This document shows positions 9,664-20,028 of a stretch of 45,418 nucleotides of DNA, piece by piece. The DNA comes from Nitrosospira multiformis (lineage in GTDB: Bacteria > Pseudomonadota > Gammaproteobacteria > Burkholderiales > Nitrosomonadaceae): NCBI GenBank assembly GCA_017306155.1, contig JAFKJB010000025.1:1-45418 (forward strand). The letters are read 5' to 3'. The stretch's first letter is position 1; each line of letters opens with the position of its first letter. The notes below the pieces were generated by a model, which made no database searches, was not told the DNA's origin, and worked only from the letters and a program-made list of their open reading frames with translations. A program made the translations under genes and the position numbers.

Positions 9664-12100
9664 TCTGCGCTGGTTCCTTATCGGTCTCGGATGCCTCAGG
9701 TTGCGACTGTTGCAACTCGGCTTCCGAATATCCGAGATGTGCCCGTAACAGGTGTGCGGCTTCCACCATTTGCTTCAAGGCGGTCATGACTTCTCCCCAT
9801 CCTCGCGTCTTCAGCCCGCAATCCGGGTTGACCCATAGCTGGTCGGGATCGATCACCTGGCAGGCTTTCTCCAGCAACTCCAGCATCTCCCGCGAACGGG
9901 GAATCCGCGGGGAGTGTATGTCGTAGACGCCCGGTCCGATCTCGTTGGGATATTTGAAAAGGCCGAACCCGTCCAGCAGCTCCATGCGCGAACGCGACGT
10001 CTCAATCGTGATTGCATCCGCATCCATATCGGCGATGGCGGGAAGAATGTCATTGAATTCCGAGTAGCACATATGGGTGTGTATCTGGCTATCATCCCTT
10101 ACGCCCGAGCTGGCGACACGGAAGGCATGCACCGCCCATTCCAGGTATGCGTTCCAGTCGCATTTTTTCAGTGGCAGGCCTTCGCGAAAAGCGGGCTCGT
10201 CGATCTGGATAATCGCAATGCCCGCCTTCTCCAGATCCACAACCTCGTCTCGAATGGCAAGGGCAAGTTGCAGCGCGGTGACAGAGCGTGGCTGGTCATC
10301 GCGCACGAACGACCACATCAGCATAGTGACGGGACCGGTCAGCATTCCCTTGACCGGCTTTCCGGTCTGGCTTTGCGCATATTGAATCCAGTCGAGCGTC
10401 ATGGGCTCGGGACGATAAATGTCTCCGTATAGAATGGGCGGTTTCACGCAGCGTGAGCCGTAGCTTTGCACCCATCCATTCTCTGTAAAGACATAGCCCC
10501 ACAACTGCTCGCCAAAATACTCGACCATATCGTTGCGCTCGGCCTCGCCATGCACCAGCACGTCGAGCCCGATTTCTTCCTGCTTCCTGATCGCCAGCCG
10601 TATCTCGTCGCGCATCGCTTCAAGATATTGCAAGTTACCGAGCTCTCCTTTCCTGAAAGTCGCACGCGCCTTGCGTATCTCCGCTGTCTGAGGAAATGAC
10701 CCGATGGTTGTAGTAGGCAACGGCGGAAGTTGCAGCCGCTGCCGCTGCAGTTTCTGCCTGATCTTGAACGGGCTCTTGCGCCGACCATCCTGTTCAGTCA
10801 GCCGGTTCAAACGGTCCTGCACCACCGGATTGTGAATGCGCGCTGACTCCCGCCGGGCCTGCTTCGCTGCGGTGGAGGCATCCAGCTGCTGGCGTATCGA
10901 CTGCTCACCCTGATTCAGCCCCTGCCCCAGGATGGAGACTTCTTTTAATTTCTGTACCGAGAATGCCAGCCAGTTTCTTATTTCGGCCTCCAGACTGTTT
11001 TCCAGTTCCAGATCCACCGGACAATGCAGAAGCGAGCAACTGGGCGCAACCCAGAGCCTCTCCCCAAGGAGGGATCGGGCGTGCGACAAAACGGAGAAGG
11101 CGTGGGCAAGGTCTGCCCGCCAGATGTTACGCCCATCGATAATGCCCAGGGACAGCACTTTTCCGGCTGGGTAATCCCCCAGAAAAACATCGAGTTGACC
11201 AGGCGCCCGGCACAAATCGATATGCAGGCCCTCCACGGGCAGCCTCTTCAATCTCGTGGCATGATTGCCCACACCATCGAAATAAGTCGCTAAAAGGATT
11301 TTAGGAAGCGGGGCAGCTTCCTGCGGGTCAGCGGGTTCCGTCGCAATTTCTGTCCCATCTCCCGCATGTTTCCCATGTTCCTTTGCCTGTGGGTTTGTCT
11401 GTCCGCACAATTCAGCATAGGCGTGATCCAGACCCTGCAGCCAATCCTCATCGAGATCGAGGGCCAGTACCGGCTCGTCGATCTGTACCCACTCCACGCC
11501 TAGCGATGCCAGCCGGGCGAGAATATCGCGATATACCGGTAGCAGCTGGGGTAACAGATCCAGGCGGCTGAATTTCCTTGCATCCTGCCGGGCGGCCTCT
11601 TTTCCAAGATACAGGTAGGTCAACGGCCCGATCAGCACGGCCTTGGGCTTGATGCCGAGGGCCTGCGCTTCGGCAACTTCCCTGAAGAGTTGCTCGGAAG
11701 CTATACGAAAGCAGGTGTGCGCATCGAATTCCGGGACGATGTAGTGATAGTTGGTGTCGAACCACTTGGTCATCTCCATCGCAGGCTGATCGGCGGTGCC
11801 GCGCGCCATGGCGAAGTACAGGTCCAGCTCCGTTTCATCCTTGCCCGCTCCGAAGCGTTCAGGTATTGCACCCAGCAGGGCGGTCATGTTCAGCATCTGG
11901 TCATAAAGGGCGAAATCGCCCGCGGGGATGAGGTCAATACCCTGCCCGCGCTGCAAAAGCCAGTGCCGCTTCCGCAATTCCGCTGCCGTGGTTTTGAGTT
12001 GCTCATCATCGATATCGTCCCGCCAGTATGCTTCGAGTGCGCGTTTCAGTTCCCGTTGCGCGCCAATGCGCGGAAATCCCAGGTTATGTGTCAGTGCCAT
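9650..12100 (-). CDS. metE: Cobalamin-independent methionine synthase
   Basis: Transfers the methyl group of methyltetrahydrofolate triglutamate to homocysteine. The 816-residue protein begins with the family signature [16 protein letters not shown] and carries the zinc ligands His and Cys in HTHMCYSEF, Glu in [10 protein letters not shown] and Cys in [11 protein letters not shown]. Two departures stand out: a low-complexity insert (about [20 protein letters not shown]) in the N-terminal barrel, and a Ser/Glu-rich tail after the usual end. A good GGAG-type ribosome binding site precedes the ATG. It is divergent from metR, the classic arrangement for MetR activation. Confidence 0.96.
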   Translation of the reverse strand: MALTHNLGFPRIGAQRELKRALEAYWRDDIDDEQLKTTAAELRKRHWLLQRGQGIDLIPAGDFALYDQMLNMTALLGAIPERFGAGKDETELDLYFAMARGTADQPAMEMTKWFDTNYHYIVPEFDAHTCFRIASEQLFREVAEAQALGIKPKAVLIGPLTYLYLGKEAARQDARKFSRLDLLPQLLPVYRDILARLASLGVEWVQIDEPVLALDLDEDWLQGLDHAYAELCGQTNPQAKEHGKHAGDGTEIATEPADPQEAAPLPKILLATYFDGVGNHATRLKRLPVEGLHIDLCRAPGQLDVFLGDYPAGKVLSLGIIDGRNIWRADLAHAFSVLSHARSLLGERLWVAPSCSLLHCPVDLELENSLEAEIRNWLAFSVQKLKEVSILGQGLNQGEQSIRQQLDASTAAKQARRESARIHNPVVQDRLNRLTEQDGRRKSPFKIRQKLQRQRLQLPPLPTTTIGSFPQTAEIRKARATFRKGELGNLQYLEAMRDEIRLAIRKQEEIGLDVLVHGEAERNDMVEYFGEQLWGYVFTENGWVQSYGSRCVKPPILYGDIYRPEPMTLDWIQYAQSQTGKPVKGMLTGPVTMLMWSFVRDDQPRSVTALQLALAIRDEVVDLEKAGIAIIQIDEPAFREGLPLKKCDWNAYLEWAVHAFRVASSGVRDDSQIHTHMCYSEFNDILPAIADMDADAITIETSRSRMELLDGFGLFKYPNEIGPGVYDIHSPRIPRSREMLELLEKACQVIDPDQLWVNPDCGLKTRGWGEVMTALKQMVEAAHLLRAHLGYSEAELQQSQPEASETDKEPAQISAG

Positions 12101-12212
12101 TGATCATTCTCCTCGATTGTTCGATCCCACTTCAATTGCAGTTCCAGTGGAGTGACGGACGATTTTGCGGCAGACCGGGTTATGAATCAAATGAAATGTT
12201 GTAACATATCCA

Positions 12213-12225
12213 TGAATAAAATTCA
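12213..12225. promoter_or_regulatory. MetR operator between metE and metR
   Basis: TGAATAAAATTCA is an exact match to the MetR consensus TGAA-N5-TTCA and lies in the metE-metR intergenic region. The symmetry extends one base further on each side (ATGAA...TTCAT). In E. coli, MetR with homocysteine binds such sites to activate metE and repress its own gene. The site lies 17 bases upstream of the proposed metR ATG. Confidence 0.75.
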
Positions 12226-12241
12226 TAATTTCTACGTGACG

Positions 12242-13261
12242 ATGACCTCCCTTTCTCTGCTCGAACTCCGACACCTGCGCACCCTCGCAGCCCTGGATGA
12301 AACAGGCAGCGTCTCGCGTGCGGCAAAACGCGTGCATCTGACCCAATCGGCCTTGTCGCATCAGATCAAAGTGCTGCAGAACCATTACGGCTTGCCGATA
12401 GTGCGGCGCCAGGGACAAAGCATCGAACTCACCGAAGCGGGAAAGCATCTGGTCGCATTGGCGCGGAGGGTGCTTGAGGAAATACAGGCTACCGAACGAA
12501 ATCTTGCCAAAATGTCGGAGCATGCGTCGGGTAGTTTACGCATCGTGCTGGAGTGCCACACCTGCTTCGACTGGTTGATGCCGCTGATGGACGCATTCCG
12601 CCAGAACTGGCCGGAGGTTGAGCTTGATCTGGTTTCGGGATTTCACAGCGATCCCATCCAGCTTCTGGAAGAAGGCGGGGCGGATGTGGTGATCGGATCT
12701 GAACAGGTCGAGCGGCGCGGCATCGTTCACCACCCGCTCTTTCGCTTCGAAATTCTTGCAGTACTGGCGCCGGAACATTCGCTGCGCGCGAAGAAAATCC
12801 TGCATGCACACGACTTTGCCGGTGAAACGCTGATTACCTATCCCGTACCGGAAGAGCGTATCGATCTTATCCGCACCGTACTGAAAGCGGCAGGCGTTCA
12901 ACCCGAGCGGCGCACAGCCGAGCTTACGGTGGCGATCCTGCAACTGGTCGCCAGCCGGCGGGGAGTTGCGGCGCTGCCCAGTTGGGGTCTTAAAAACTAC
13001 GTCGAGCATGATTATGTGATCGCGCGACGGATCGGTTCACAGGGACTGTGGAGCGACTTGTATGCGTCCACGCTGGCGGAAACCGCCACACGGCCCTATC
13101 TGCGCGATTTTCTGGCTACCGCAAGGAATACGTGCTTTGCAACGCTGGAGGGAATCATTCCCCTGGAGCCGGTGGAGCAACAAGCGCCGGAGAGGCAACA
13201 GGGTGGAGAAACAGTTATGGAGAAGAAGCGGGGAAGAAGTATAAAGAGAATGAACGGATAG
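12242..13261 (+). CDS. metR: LysR-type regulator of methionine synthesis
   Basis: The 339-residue protein has an N-terminal winged helix-turn-helix (about residues 5-65; LRHLRTLAALDETGSVSRAA, then HLTQSALSHQIK) and a C-terminal periplasmic-binding-like effector domain, expected to bind homocysteine. The frame is open back to a GTG at 12152, with further ATGs at 12182 and 12212. I prefer 12242 because MetR homologues start just before LELRHLRTL and because the operator would otherwise be inside the coding region. The C-terminus ends in a Lys/Arg-rich tail (KKRGRSIKRMNG). Confidence 0.9.
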   Translation: MTSLSLLELRHLRTLAALDETGSVSRAAKRVHLTQSALSHQIKVLQNHYGLPIVRRQGQSIELTEAGKHLVALARRVLEEIQATERNLAKMSEHASGSLRIVLECHTCFDWLMPLMDAFRQNWPEVELDLVSGFHSDPIQLLEEGGADVVIGSEQVERRGIVHHPLFRFEILAVLAPEHSLRAKKILHAHDFAGETLITYPVPEERIDLIRTVLKAAGVQPERRTAELTVAILQLVASRRGVAALPSWGLKNYVEHDYVIARRIGSQGLWSDLYASTLAETATRPYLRDFLATARNTCFATLEGIIPLEPVEQQAPERQQGGETVMEKKRGRSIKRMNG

Positions 13262-13300
13262 ACAGGCGGGATAAGCAAATGCCTGGGCTTTATCAGCAAA

Positions 13301-13335
13301 CTGGCAGGTCCTGCGGATGATGAAAGACCTGCCAG
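13301..13335. terminator. Shared hairpin between convergent metR and the CADD-type gene
   Basis: A perfect 10-base inverted repeat, CTGGCAGGTC (13301-13310) and GACCTGCCAG (13326-13335), with a 15-base loop. It lies between two convergent stop codons, the usual place for a bidirectional terminator, but there is no clear T-run. Confidence 0.55.
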
Positions 13336-13357
13336 ACGAAGTTTCCCTGGAATTTAC

Positions 13358-14101
13358 TCAGTGCAGCGTGACCGGTTCCTCTTCTTCGCAAGCGAGATCG
13401 GCGCAATACTTCTCATAAACGCCATCCAGGAATCCCCACAGCGCCTCGCACGCACGCAGAGTCGCGGCGAGCACCTCGGCCTGCTTCTCCGGCGTGTCCG
13501 CAAACCGCTCGATCAACATCCATTCAGCCTGGGAATGATATACATCCGCTTCCTCATGAACGCTGAAGAACTCGTAGCTTGAAGGATCGCTCATTCCGTA
13601 GTATCTCTCCAGCCCATCGATTTTTACCGAAGCGATCGAAGGCACCTGCGATTCAAAAGCGTGCAACGCGGCAAGCCCTGCGTAGAATGGCTGGTTCAGG
13701 CAGATGTCGCGGAAAGTGGAAACCAGTCGTGCTGTTCCGGGCAGTGCAGAGGCCTGCGCGAGGTCCTTGTCGCTCGAACCCAAAGCCAGGGCGAAATTCT
13801 TCCACAGGGCCGGATGGTTCTTGTCACCATGCTCTTCGCTGATGAGGTTGTTGAGCACTTCCTGGCGCACACTGATGTCGCCGCTATTGTCTTCGCTATG
13901 AAAATGCGGCGTATTGAAATGTACAGCGCTCAGATAGGTCGGCTCGGCCAGCACATTGTGAAAATATTGCTCGGCATAACCGCGCAACTGCTCCTTGGTG
14001 AGCTTGCCTGCCGTCCAGGCCTGATAAAAAGGATGCTTCAACAAGTGCTTCGCATCGATAATGGAATCGACATTTTGCTTGAAAGATGAGTGTGTTGTCA
14101 T
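13358..14101 (-). CDS. CADD-type p-aminobenzoate synthase (self-sacrificing dinuclear-metal oxidase)
   Basis: The 247-residue haem-oxygenase-like helical protein belongs to the CADD/PqqC-like group. Known members, Chlamydia CT610 and Nitrosomonas europaea NE1434, make the p-aminobenzoate part of folate without PabA/B/C, apparently from one of their own tyrosines. The CADD metal ligands have exact counterparts here at a constant offset of eight: Glu89, His96, Glu150, His182, Asp186 and His189. Lys160, the counterpart of a lysine implicated in CADD, is also present, and Tyr26, Tyr42 and Tyr46 lie near the N-terminus. A GAGG ribosome binding site precedes the ATG. Function is inferred from the family. 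Confidence 0.87.
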   Translation of the reverse strand: MTTHSSFKQNVDSIIDAKHLLKHPFYQAWTAGKLTKEQLRGYAEQYFHNVLAEPTYLSAVHFNTPHFHSEDNSGDISVRQEVLNNLISEEHGDKNHPALWKNFALALGSSDKDLAQASALPGTARLVSTFRDICLNQPFYAGLAALHAFESQVPSIASVKIDGLERYYGMSDPSSYEFFSVHEEADVYHSQAEWMLIERFADTPEKQAEVLAATLRACEALWGFLDGVYEKYCADLACEEEEPVTLH

Positions 14102-14234
14102 GGTTTTCCTCTAAAGCAGAGATGGTAATTCAGAGAATTTACGGAGTAATCGGTTTGCATATCATCTACAAATAACGCGCGTAAGTCAAATTCGGTTCAT
14201 TTTCTCGTACTGGAATCCTTCAATTTTTACCGTA

Positions 14235-14966
14235 TTACTCCCAGGGCAAGTCCGTAGAATGCAAGGTGGCTTGCCGTTTCAAAAGCCCTCCCTCCCGTTC
14301 TGAAATCAACGGACGAAACAATTCCTCTCCCTGATTTGCCACCTTACCCACTGCCGGGGTTACAGGCCATGCCTGCATCCTGTCGGCATCAAAGGGCTTG
14401 AGCAGGGATAGCAGGATCTCATCCCTCCTCAGGTCCGGGTCAAGCCATGTATCCCAGACCTCCTGTGAAAGGATGACCGGCATCCGGTCATGAATCGTCT
14501 GCATCAGCGCATTGCACTCTGTCGTGAGGATGGCGCAGCTCTCTTTCGTCTCTCCCGTGTCGCCGCCCCAGGTTTCCCATATGCCGGCAATCGAGAATGG
14601 TCCGCCGTCCCGGCTCGATATAAAATACGGCTGCTTGCACCTGCCCTCCGTTTTCCATTCAAAGAACCCGGAAGCAGGGATCAGGCAACGCCGCTGGCGG
14701 AAGGACTGCCTGAACGCAGGTTTTTCGGCCACCGTCTCTGCCCTGGCATTATTCAATACCGGCAGCTTCTTCGTATCCTTGATCCAGTGGGGAATGAGGC
14801 CCCAGCGCATCATGGAGCCGATGCGGCCCCTGTCAGTATCGCGCACGGCGAGTATTTCCATGGCAGGCGCAATGTTGTAGCGGGGTTTCAGTTCCGGCAT
14901 GGATGCAGCGCGGTACCAGTCTGCCAAAACGGGATCAGGATGATTCAAACCATAGCGTCCGCACAT
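14235..14966 (-). CDS. SRAP/YedK-family abasic-site shielding protein
   Basis: Homologue of E. coli YedK and human HMCES, which form a stable thiazolidine crosslink with abasic sites in single-stranded DNA. The catalytic Cys is residue 2 (MCGRYG), so the start is fixed by function after removal of Met1. Other active-site positions are present: Asn73 in LNNARAET, Glu103 in SGFFEW and His159 in IHDRMPVIL. The 243-residue length is typical. It stands alone; no SOS box is claimed. Confidence 0.93.
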   Translation of the reverse strand: MCGRYGLNHPDPVLADWYRAASMPELKPRYNIAPAMEILAVRDTDRGRIGSMMRWGLIPHWIKDTKKLPVLNNARAETVAEKPAFRQSFRQRRCLIPASGFFEWKTEGRCKQPYFISSRDGGPFSIAGIWETWGGDTGETKESCAILTTECNALMQTIHDRMPVILSQEVWDTWLDPDLRRDEILLSLLKPFDADRMQAWPVTPAVGKVANQGEELFRPLISEREGGLLKRQATLHSTDLPWE

Positions 14967-15412
14967 TTTCAGCTACCTTCCAGACAGGTTACACTTTTTT
15001 CATATTGCATCAGGCCGCACCTCCTGGCAAACATTCCGCTCCCTGGGTTCATGGCTTCCCCCTGCCCCGTCTTCATAAGGCTTCAGCCTCCGCTCCGCAA
15101 TGCCACATCTTGCCACCCTGCCCCTGCCACATCCCATTCCTGCGGGGCCGCCTGTTCCGGGGTGTTTACCCCCGATACCGCCTCTTCCCGGTTATCCCTC
15201 CGGACATACCCCGGCCGGGCTTCCGAATGGCCGCCAGAGGCTTGTTGCTGGTACAATCCTGATGAGCTATCAGGTGCAGGAATCATAATCAGGATTTCGC
15301 GCCTTTCACTCAGGCCGCGCGCCTTCACTTTGCAAGCCTTTTATCGGGCTGAAGATTTATTCAACGCTTTTCCTAGCTGAAACGCGGCTTTACTTTCTCA
15401 AGCAGGGTTGCC
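14967..15412. other. Non-coding stretch
   Basis: 446 bases between the SRAP gene and the YqaA-like gene. The open frames present have the composition of antisense or chance frames and lack ribosome binding sites. Only short hairpins are visible, for example CCTGAT-GAGCT-ATCAGG near 15256-15272. No promoter, RNA gene or repeat could be supported. Confidence 0.5.
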
Positions 15413-15835
15413 ATGGATGAGCAATCGAGCCTGCTGGCGCTGTTTACCAGCAGCTTTCTTGCTGCCACGTTACTTCCAGGCGGCTCGGAAGCAGTACTAT
15501 TTGGCGTGCTGACAGCCTACCCGGAGCTTTACTGGCCCGCTCTGGGGCTTGCTTCAGTCGGCAACACCATGGGGGGCATGAGTTCCTATGCGATAGGCCT
15601 CTTGCTGCCTGATGAGAAGTCACTGCTTAAAAGATTGGGGGGAAGCACGCGCGGTTTGATCTGGGTGCGAAAATATGGCAGCCCGGTCCTGCTGCTCGCC
15701 TGGGTGCCTGTCATTGGGGATGTGCTATGCGTGGCAGCGGGATGGCTTCGGATTAACTGGATATCGACCATGCTGTTCATGGCCGTGGGAAAGTTTGTCC
15801 GATACTGGGCTATCGCGGCTGCGATCAGCCTATAG
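15413..15835 (+). CDS. YqaA-type DedA/VTT-domain membrane protein
   Basis: A 140-residue inner-membrane protein. The N-terminal re-entrant segment with LLPGGSEAVLFGV, the glycine-rich GNTMGGMSSYAIG and the later WVPVIGDVLCVAAGWLRI are the hallmarks of the YqaA branch of the DedA superfamily. Some superfamily members act as lipid flippases or scramblases, but the role of the YqaA branch is not settled. About four hydrophobic segments are seen. It stands alone on the plus strand. Confidence 0.85.
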   Translation: MDEQSSLLALFTSSFLAATLLPGGSEAVLFGVLTAYPELYWPALGLASVGNTMGGMSSYAIGLLLPDEKSLLKRLGGSTRGLIWVRKYGSPVLLLAWVPVIGDVLCVAAGWLRINWISTMLFMAVGKFVRYWAIAAAISL

Positions 15836-15988
15836 ACAATCTATGAACAATCCATAGGCAACTTATGGAAGAAACAGGGTCGCTTCAGTCCCGCTTCATG
15901 AGGCCCAAGCTTCATCAACAGGCTCAGGGGGGCGCCATTGAATAGCGTTCCCCTTGCCGATATCAATAATCGATCAATTTTTCTGGAT

Positions 15989-16309
15989 CTACTTTGCTTC
16001 GGCACTTTCCAGCAGCTTCTGCAGCTCACCGCTCTGGTACATTTCGGAAACAATGTCCGAGCCACCGACAAACTCTCCGTTGACATAGAGCTGCGGGATG
16101 GTAGGCCAGTTTGAGTAATCCTTGATGCCCTGGCGAAATTCAGGTTCCGAGAGCACATCCACTGCAAAAAGATCATCCACGCCGCAAGCGTTGAGGATTT
16201 TTACCGCATGGGCCGAAAAACCGCACTGTGGAGCTACCGGCGAACCTTTCATGTAGAGCACCACGGGATGCGTGGTGACTTGTTGCTTGATGATTTCCTG
16301 CGTATCCAT
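15989..16309 (-). CDS. grxD: Monothiol glutaredoxin (Grx4/GrxD type)
   Basis: A 106-residue CGFS-type glutaredoxin, which binds a labile [2Fe-2S] cluster with glutathione and functions in Fe-S trafficking. The active site is [19 protein letters not shown] with Cys29; the later [19 protein letters not shown] is the glutathione-binding region. The frame extends 20 residues upstream, but GGAGG lies just before this ATG and the family starts here. It follows prmC on the same strand after about 90 bases and may share its transcript. Confidence 0.93.
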   Translation of the reverse strand: MDTQEIIKQQVTTHPVVLYMKGSPVAPQCGFSAHAVKILNACGVDDLFAVDVLSEPEFRQGIKDYSNWPTIPQLYVNGEFVGGSDIVSEMYQSGELQKLLESAEAK

Positions 16310-16399
16310 ATCTGACTCCTCCAAAAATGTTAGCTCTGCAAACCGGATTATCAAGAGAAAGCCCTCCAAGGACAGGCAATTCTCCGATATATCTTATTA

Positions 16400-17257
16400 T
16401 TATTGCATTTTAACAGCTTCTCCCGGCAAACTCCTAAACCATCCACCGCTTACCCGCATTATTCCGGCAAGATCGGGATGGGAGAATATCTCCCTGAAGC
16501 CTGCTTCGCCCAAGAGGCGTCTGCAAGCTTCCGCCTGATCGTAGCCGTGCTCCAGCAGCAGTGAACCTTCAGACGCCAGATGAACGGGAGCGGAACCAAT
16601 AATCGACCGGATGCAGTCAAGACCTTCTCCCGGGGCCACGAGCGCGATCCGGGGCTCGAAGCGCAGATCTCCCTGGGTCAGGTGAGGATCGCCCGACGCT
16701 ACATAAGGCGGATTGGAGACGATCAGATCGAAGCTTTCGCCGACCAACCCATCGAACCAGTCTGCCTCGATAACGCGCACATTATTCAGCTTGAATCGCG
16801 CGGCATTGGCGTTGGCAACGGCGACCGCGGCGGCTGAAACATCGACTGCGGTAACCTCCGCCAGCGGACGATGCCTGGCCAGGGTCAGCGCGATAGCGCC
16901 GCTGCCCGTTCCTAAATCAAGAATCCTGCAGGAGCGCTGCGGAGGAATCCGCGCCAGCGCGAGATCGATCAATAATTCGGTTTCGGGTCGGGGAACGAGT
17001 ACCGCAGGCGTGACGTTGAACTCCAGGCTGTAGAATTCACGCGTACCCGTCAGATAAGCAACCGGTTCGCCCAGGGCGCGCCTGTCTGTCAGCAGGTAAA
17101 ACGCTTGCGTCTGCTCGGCGGTCAGTTTCTGCTCGGGATGAGCAAGAAGGTAGGCATGATTTGCGTCGAGGATGTACTGCAACAGCATCCGCGCGTCGAT
17201 ATCGGCAATGTTCCGGCGGGCTTGCCCCAGCGCTTCGAAAATTGTGATGGACGGCAC
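16400..17257 (-). CDS. prmC: Peptide chain release factor N5-glutamine methyltransferase
   Basis: PrmC (HemK) methylates the glutamine of the GGQ loop of release factors, raising termination efficiency. The 285-residue protein has a helical N-terminal release-factor-binding domain, the SAM-binding motif LDLGTGSGAIALTLA (from residue 113) and the substrate-glutamine-binding NPPY at 182-185. It lies 13 bases after its substrate gene prfA, the common hemA-prfA-prmC arrangement. Confidence 0.95.
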   Translation of the reverse strand: MPSITIFEALGQARRNIADIDARMLLQYILDANHAYLLAHPEQKLTAEQTQAFYLLTDRRALGEPVAYLTGTREFYSLEFNVTPAVLVPRPETELLIDLALARIPPQRSCRILDLGTGSGAIALTLARHRPLAEVTAVDVSAAAVAVANANAARFKLNNVRVIEADWFDGLVGESFDLIVSNPPYVASGDPHLTQGDLRFEPRIALVAPGEGLDCIRSIIGSAPVHLASEGSLLLEHGYDQAEACRRLLGEAGFREIFSHPDLAGIMRVSGGWFRSLPGEAVKMQ

Positions 17258-17270
17258 CTGGATAGAGAAT

Positions 17271-18347
17271 CTACTCCGCCATTGCCGCCAACTGCTCGGC
17301 CTGATGCTCGGCCAGCAGGGTGGAGCAAAGCTCGTTCAAATCCCCATCCATGATCTGCTCGATCTTGTACAGCGTCAGATTGATGCGGTGGTCCGTTATT
17401 CGCCCCTGGGGAAAATTGTAAGTGCGGATACGTCCTGAGCGGTCACCCGTACCTATCAGGGACTTGCGCGTTGCCGCCTGCTTGCTTTGCTGCTCCTGCA
17501 TCTGCTTGTCACGGATGCGCGCAGCCAGCACGCTCATCGCCTGCGCCTTATTTTTATGCTGGGAACGGCCATCCTGGCATTCGACCACGATTCCCGTCGG
17601 CAGGTGAGTGATGCGCACGGCGGAATCCGTCTTGTTGATATGCTGCCCCCCCGCTCCGGAAGCGCGAAAAGTGTCGATTCTGAGTTCGGCAGGATTGAGC
17701 GCGACATCCTCGATTTCATCCACCTCCGGCATCACCGCAACAGTGCACGCGGAAGTATGGATACGCCCCTGTGTCTCTGTCGCCGGCACGCGCTGCACCC
17801 GGTGCCCTCCGGATTCGAACTTGAGCTTCGAATAAGCACCCTCACCGCTGATTTTGGCAATGATTTCCTTATACCCGCCGACATCGGACGGGCTTTGCGA
17901 AATGATTTCCACCTGCCAGCGCTGGCGTTCAGCAAAGCGGGCATACATGCGAAACAGATCAGCCGCAAACAGCGCAGACTCGTCTCCCCCGGTGCCGGCC
18001 CGGATTTCCAGAAAAATATTGCGTTCGTCATTGGGGTCTCTGGGCAGCAATTGCTTCTGCAATTCCGCGCCGTAGCGCACCAGCCTCTCCTTGGCATCCC
18101 GTATTTCGGCATCGGCAAACTCGCGCATGCCGGCGTCGGCGGCCATCTCCTGCGCGGTATGGATATCCTCTTCGCTTTGCAGATAAGCGTTATACAAGTC
18201 GACCACGGGCGCAATCTCGGCACGTTCGCGCGCCAGCTTGCGGTATTGATCGAGATTGACCATGATGCTTTCGCTGCTCAGCAGACGATTCAACTCCTCC
18301 AGGCGCACGCTGAGTTGCGTGAGCTTGGCAGCTATACTTTTGTTCAT
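17271..18347 (-). CDS. prfA: Peptide chain release factor 1
   Basis: RF1 reads UAA and UAG and releases the finished peptide. The 358-residue protein carries the stop-codon tripeptide PAT (188-190, in [15 protein letters not shown]) that marks RF1 as against the SPF of RF2, and the catalytic GGQ at 233-235 within [15 protein letters not shown]. Its ATG overlaps the hemA stop by four bases (ATGA), so translation is coupled to hemA. Confidence 0.97.
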   Translation of the reverse strand: MNKSIAAKLTQLSVRLEELNRLLSSESIMVNLDQYRKLARERAEIAPVVDLYNAYLQSEEDIHTAQEMAADAGMREFADAEIRDAKERLVRYGAELQKQLLPRDPNDERNIFLEIRAGTGGDESALFAADLFRMYARFAERQRWQVEIISQSPSDVGGYKEIIAKISGEGAYSKLKFESGGHRVQRVPATETQGRIHTSACTVAVMPEVDEIEDVALNPAELRIDTFRASGAGGQHINKTDSAVRITHLPTGIVVECQDGRSQHKNKAQAMSVLAARIRDKQMQEQQSKQAATRKSLIGTGDRSGRIRTYNFPQGRITDHRINLTLYKIEQIMDGDLNELCSTLLAEHQAEQLAAMAE

Positions 18348-19606
18348 TCTGAGGGATGAAGGTGATACAGGCGGCTGATCAGGCCGACCAGATCGTCGCG
18401 CTCGTCCTCAGCGGCATGGTTGAGCGCGTAGGAGGGTAAATGGAGAAATTTGTTGGTAAGCCCGTTGCTCAGGGATTCGATGATTTTCTGTGGATCCTCA
18501 CCTTTGGCCAGCAGTTTTTTTGCCCGTTCCAGTTCATGACGCCGGTACCGCTCCGCCTGGTCGCGCAAGGCGCGTATGGTGGGCACAACGTGACGCGATT
18601 CCAGCCAGTGCATGAAATTGAGCACATTCGAGTCGATAATCGCCTCTGCCTGCGCCACCGCTCCCTGCCGGGAATCCAGACCCTCCTTGACGATATCGGC
18701 AAGGTCATCCACCGAATAGAGGAACACGTCATCCAGTTCCGCCACCTCGGGCTCCACGTCCCGCGGCACAGCCAGATCCACCATGAAAATCGGCCGGTGC
18801 TTGCGTGCCTTGATCGCCCGCTCCAGCATGCCCTTGCCAAGAATGGGGAGCGTGCTCGCGGTACAGGTGACGACGATATCATGCAGCGCCAACTGGTCGG
18901 GAAGCTCGTTCAGGGTGATGACTTGCCCGTTCAACCGATGCGCCAGGGCCTGCGCCCGCTCGACGGTCCGGTTGGCGACGGTGATGCGCTTCGGATGGCG
19001 GGCAGCGAAATGGCTCGCACATAGCTCGATCATCTCGCCGGCGCCGATGAACAGCACGCGCTGCTCGCCGATGTCTCCGAAAATGCGCTCCGCCAGCCGG
19101 GTGGAAGCCGCTGCCATGGAAACGGAATTTGTTCCGATTTCAGTAGAGCTGCGAACCTCCTTCGCAACAAAAAAGGTGCGCTGGAACAGCTTGTGCAGCA
19201 GCATGCCGAGCGTGCCTGCATGCTCGGCCGATTTCACTGCGTCCTTCAACTGGCCAAGTATCTGCGGTTCGCCCAGCACCATGGAATCCAGCCCGCTGGC
19301 AACGCGGAAGGCGTGCTTTACAGCCTTTTCCCGCGGCAACCTGTAGAGATACGGCTCAAGCTCACGAGTCGGCAACTCGTGAAAATCCGCCAGCCAGTGA
19401 GTGGCCTCGTCCGGCTTATCGGTACTGCAATAAATCTCGGTACGATTGCAGGTGGAAACAATCGCCGCCTCTCTCACCGGACGCTGGCTTACCAGATCGT
19501 GCAACGCATCCTCCATCCCGTCCGCTGGAAACGACACCTGCTCGCGCACATCCAGCGGCGCGGTCTGGTGATTGATGCCGAAGGCAAATAACTGCATCGA
19601 AGACAC
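18344..19606 (-). CDS. hemA: Glutamyl-tRNA reductase
   Basis: HemA reduces glutamyl-tRNA(Glu) to glutamate-1-semialdehyde, the committed and usually feedback-controlled step of tetrapyrrole synthesis. The 420-residue protein has the catalytic Cys53 in STCNRTEIY, the NADPH-binding domain with [14 protein letters not shown] and a C-terminal dimerisation helix. The N-terminus [22 protein letters not shown] is typical, with an alternative ATG at codon 4. It is the first gene of hemA-prfA-prmC. Confidence 0.96.
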   Translation of the reverse strand: MSSMQLFAFGINHQTAPLDVREQVSFPADGMEDALHDLVSQRPVREAAIVSTCNRTEIYCSTDKPDEATHWLADFHELPTRELEPYLYRLPREKAVKHAFRVASGLDSMVLGEPQILGQLKDAVKSAEHAGTLGMLLHKLFQRTFFVAKEVRSSTEIGTNSVSMAAASTRLAERIFGDIGEQRVLFIGAGEMIELCASHFAARHPKRITVANRTVERAQALAHRLNGQVITLNELPDQLALHDIVVTCTASTLPILGKGMLERAIKARKHRPIFMVDLAVPRDVEPEVAELDDVFLYSVDDLADIVKEGLDSRQGAVAQAEAIIDSNVLNFMHWLESRHVVPTIRALRDQAERYRRHELERAKKLLAKGEDPQKIIESLSNGLTNKFLHLPSYALNHAAEDERDDLVGLISRLYHLHPSE

Positions 19607-19642
19607 GTTGGCTCAGTACCGGCTGAATTTTGAAATTTCGTG

Positions 19643-19672
19643 ATTATAGTATTACAAGCATTTGAATACCAA
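19643..19672 (-). promoter_or_regulatory. Sigma70-like promoter of hemA
   Basis: On the minus strand: -35 TTGGTA (19672-19667), an 18-base spacer and a perfect -10 TATAAT (19648-19643). The start site would be about 30 bases before the hemA ATG. Confidence 0.55.
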
Positions 19673-20028
19673 CAATTGGAAGAGTTTCGGATCCAGAAAA
19701 AAATATGGAAACAGTGTCAGGCGGGCTCAATAACCTGTGCGTCAGGGAGGGGAACTTCATAGTTCAATTCGATTGAGTGGGAGGGCAAGGCTGCAAGCTT
19801 CACCATGTAGTGCACTGTGACGCTCCAGGGGAACATCATTCCCAACATTAAGAATCTTTCCAGGAAATCCCCGTGACTGGTATTCTGAGTCCCCAGCCCA
19901 TTGTGCACTGATTGGTCTTCAGATTACCTTAGCCACGCTTGATATCAATATCCGCGGAGTCACCAGGACGACTAGAGTGGATTGTGCACACACGAAAGCA
20001 TGACTCTATCATTTAGCCCAAGAACCCC
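19673..20028. other. Intergenic stretch with no supported gene
   Basis: About 350 bases between the hemA promoter and the AI-2E-type gene. A 63-codon minus-strand frame (19717-19908) exists but has no ribosome binding site and no recognisable motif. Nothing else is seen. Confidence 0.45.

Noticed and set aside
19717-19908. 63-codon minus-strand frame between hemA and the transporter gene
   Set aside because: No ribosome binding site, no motif and no neighbour context. A degraded gene cannot be excluded.
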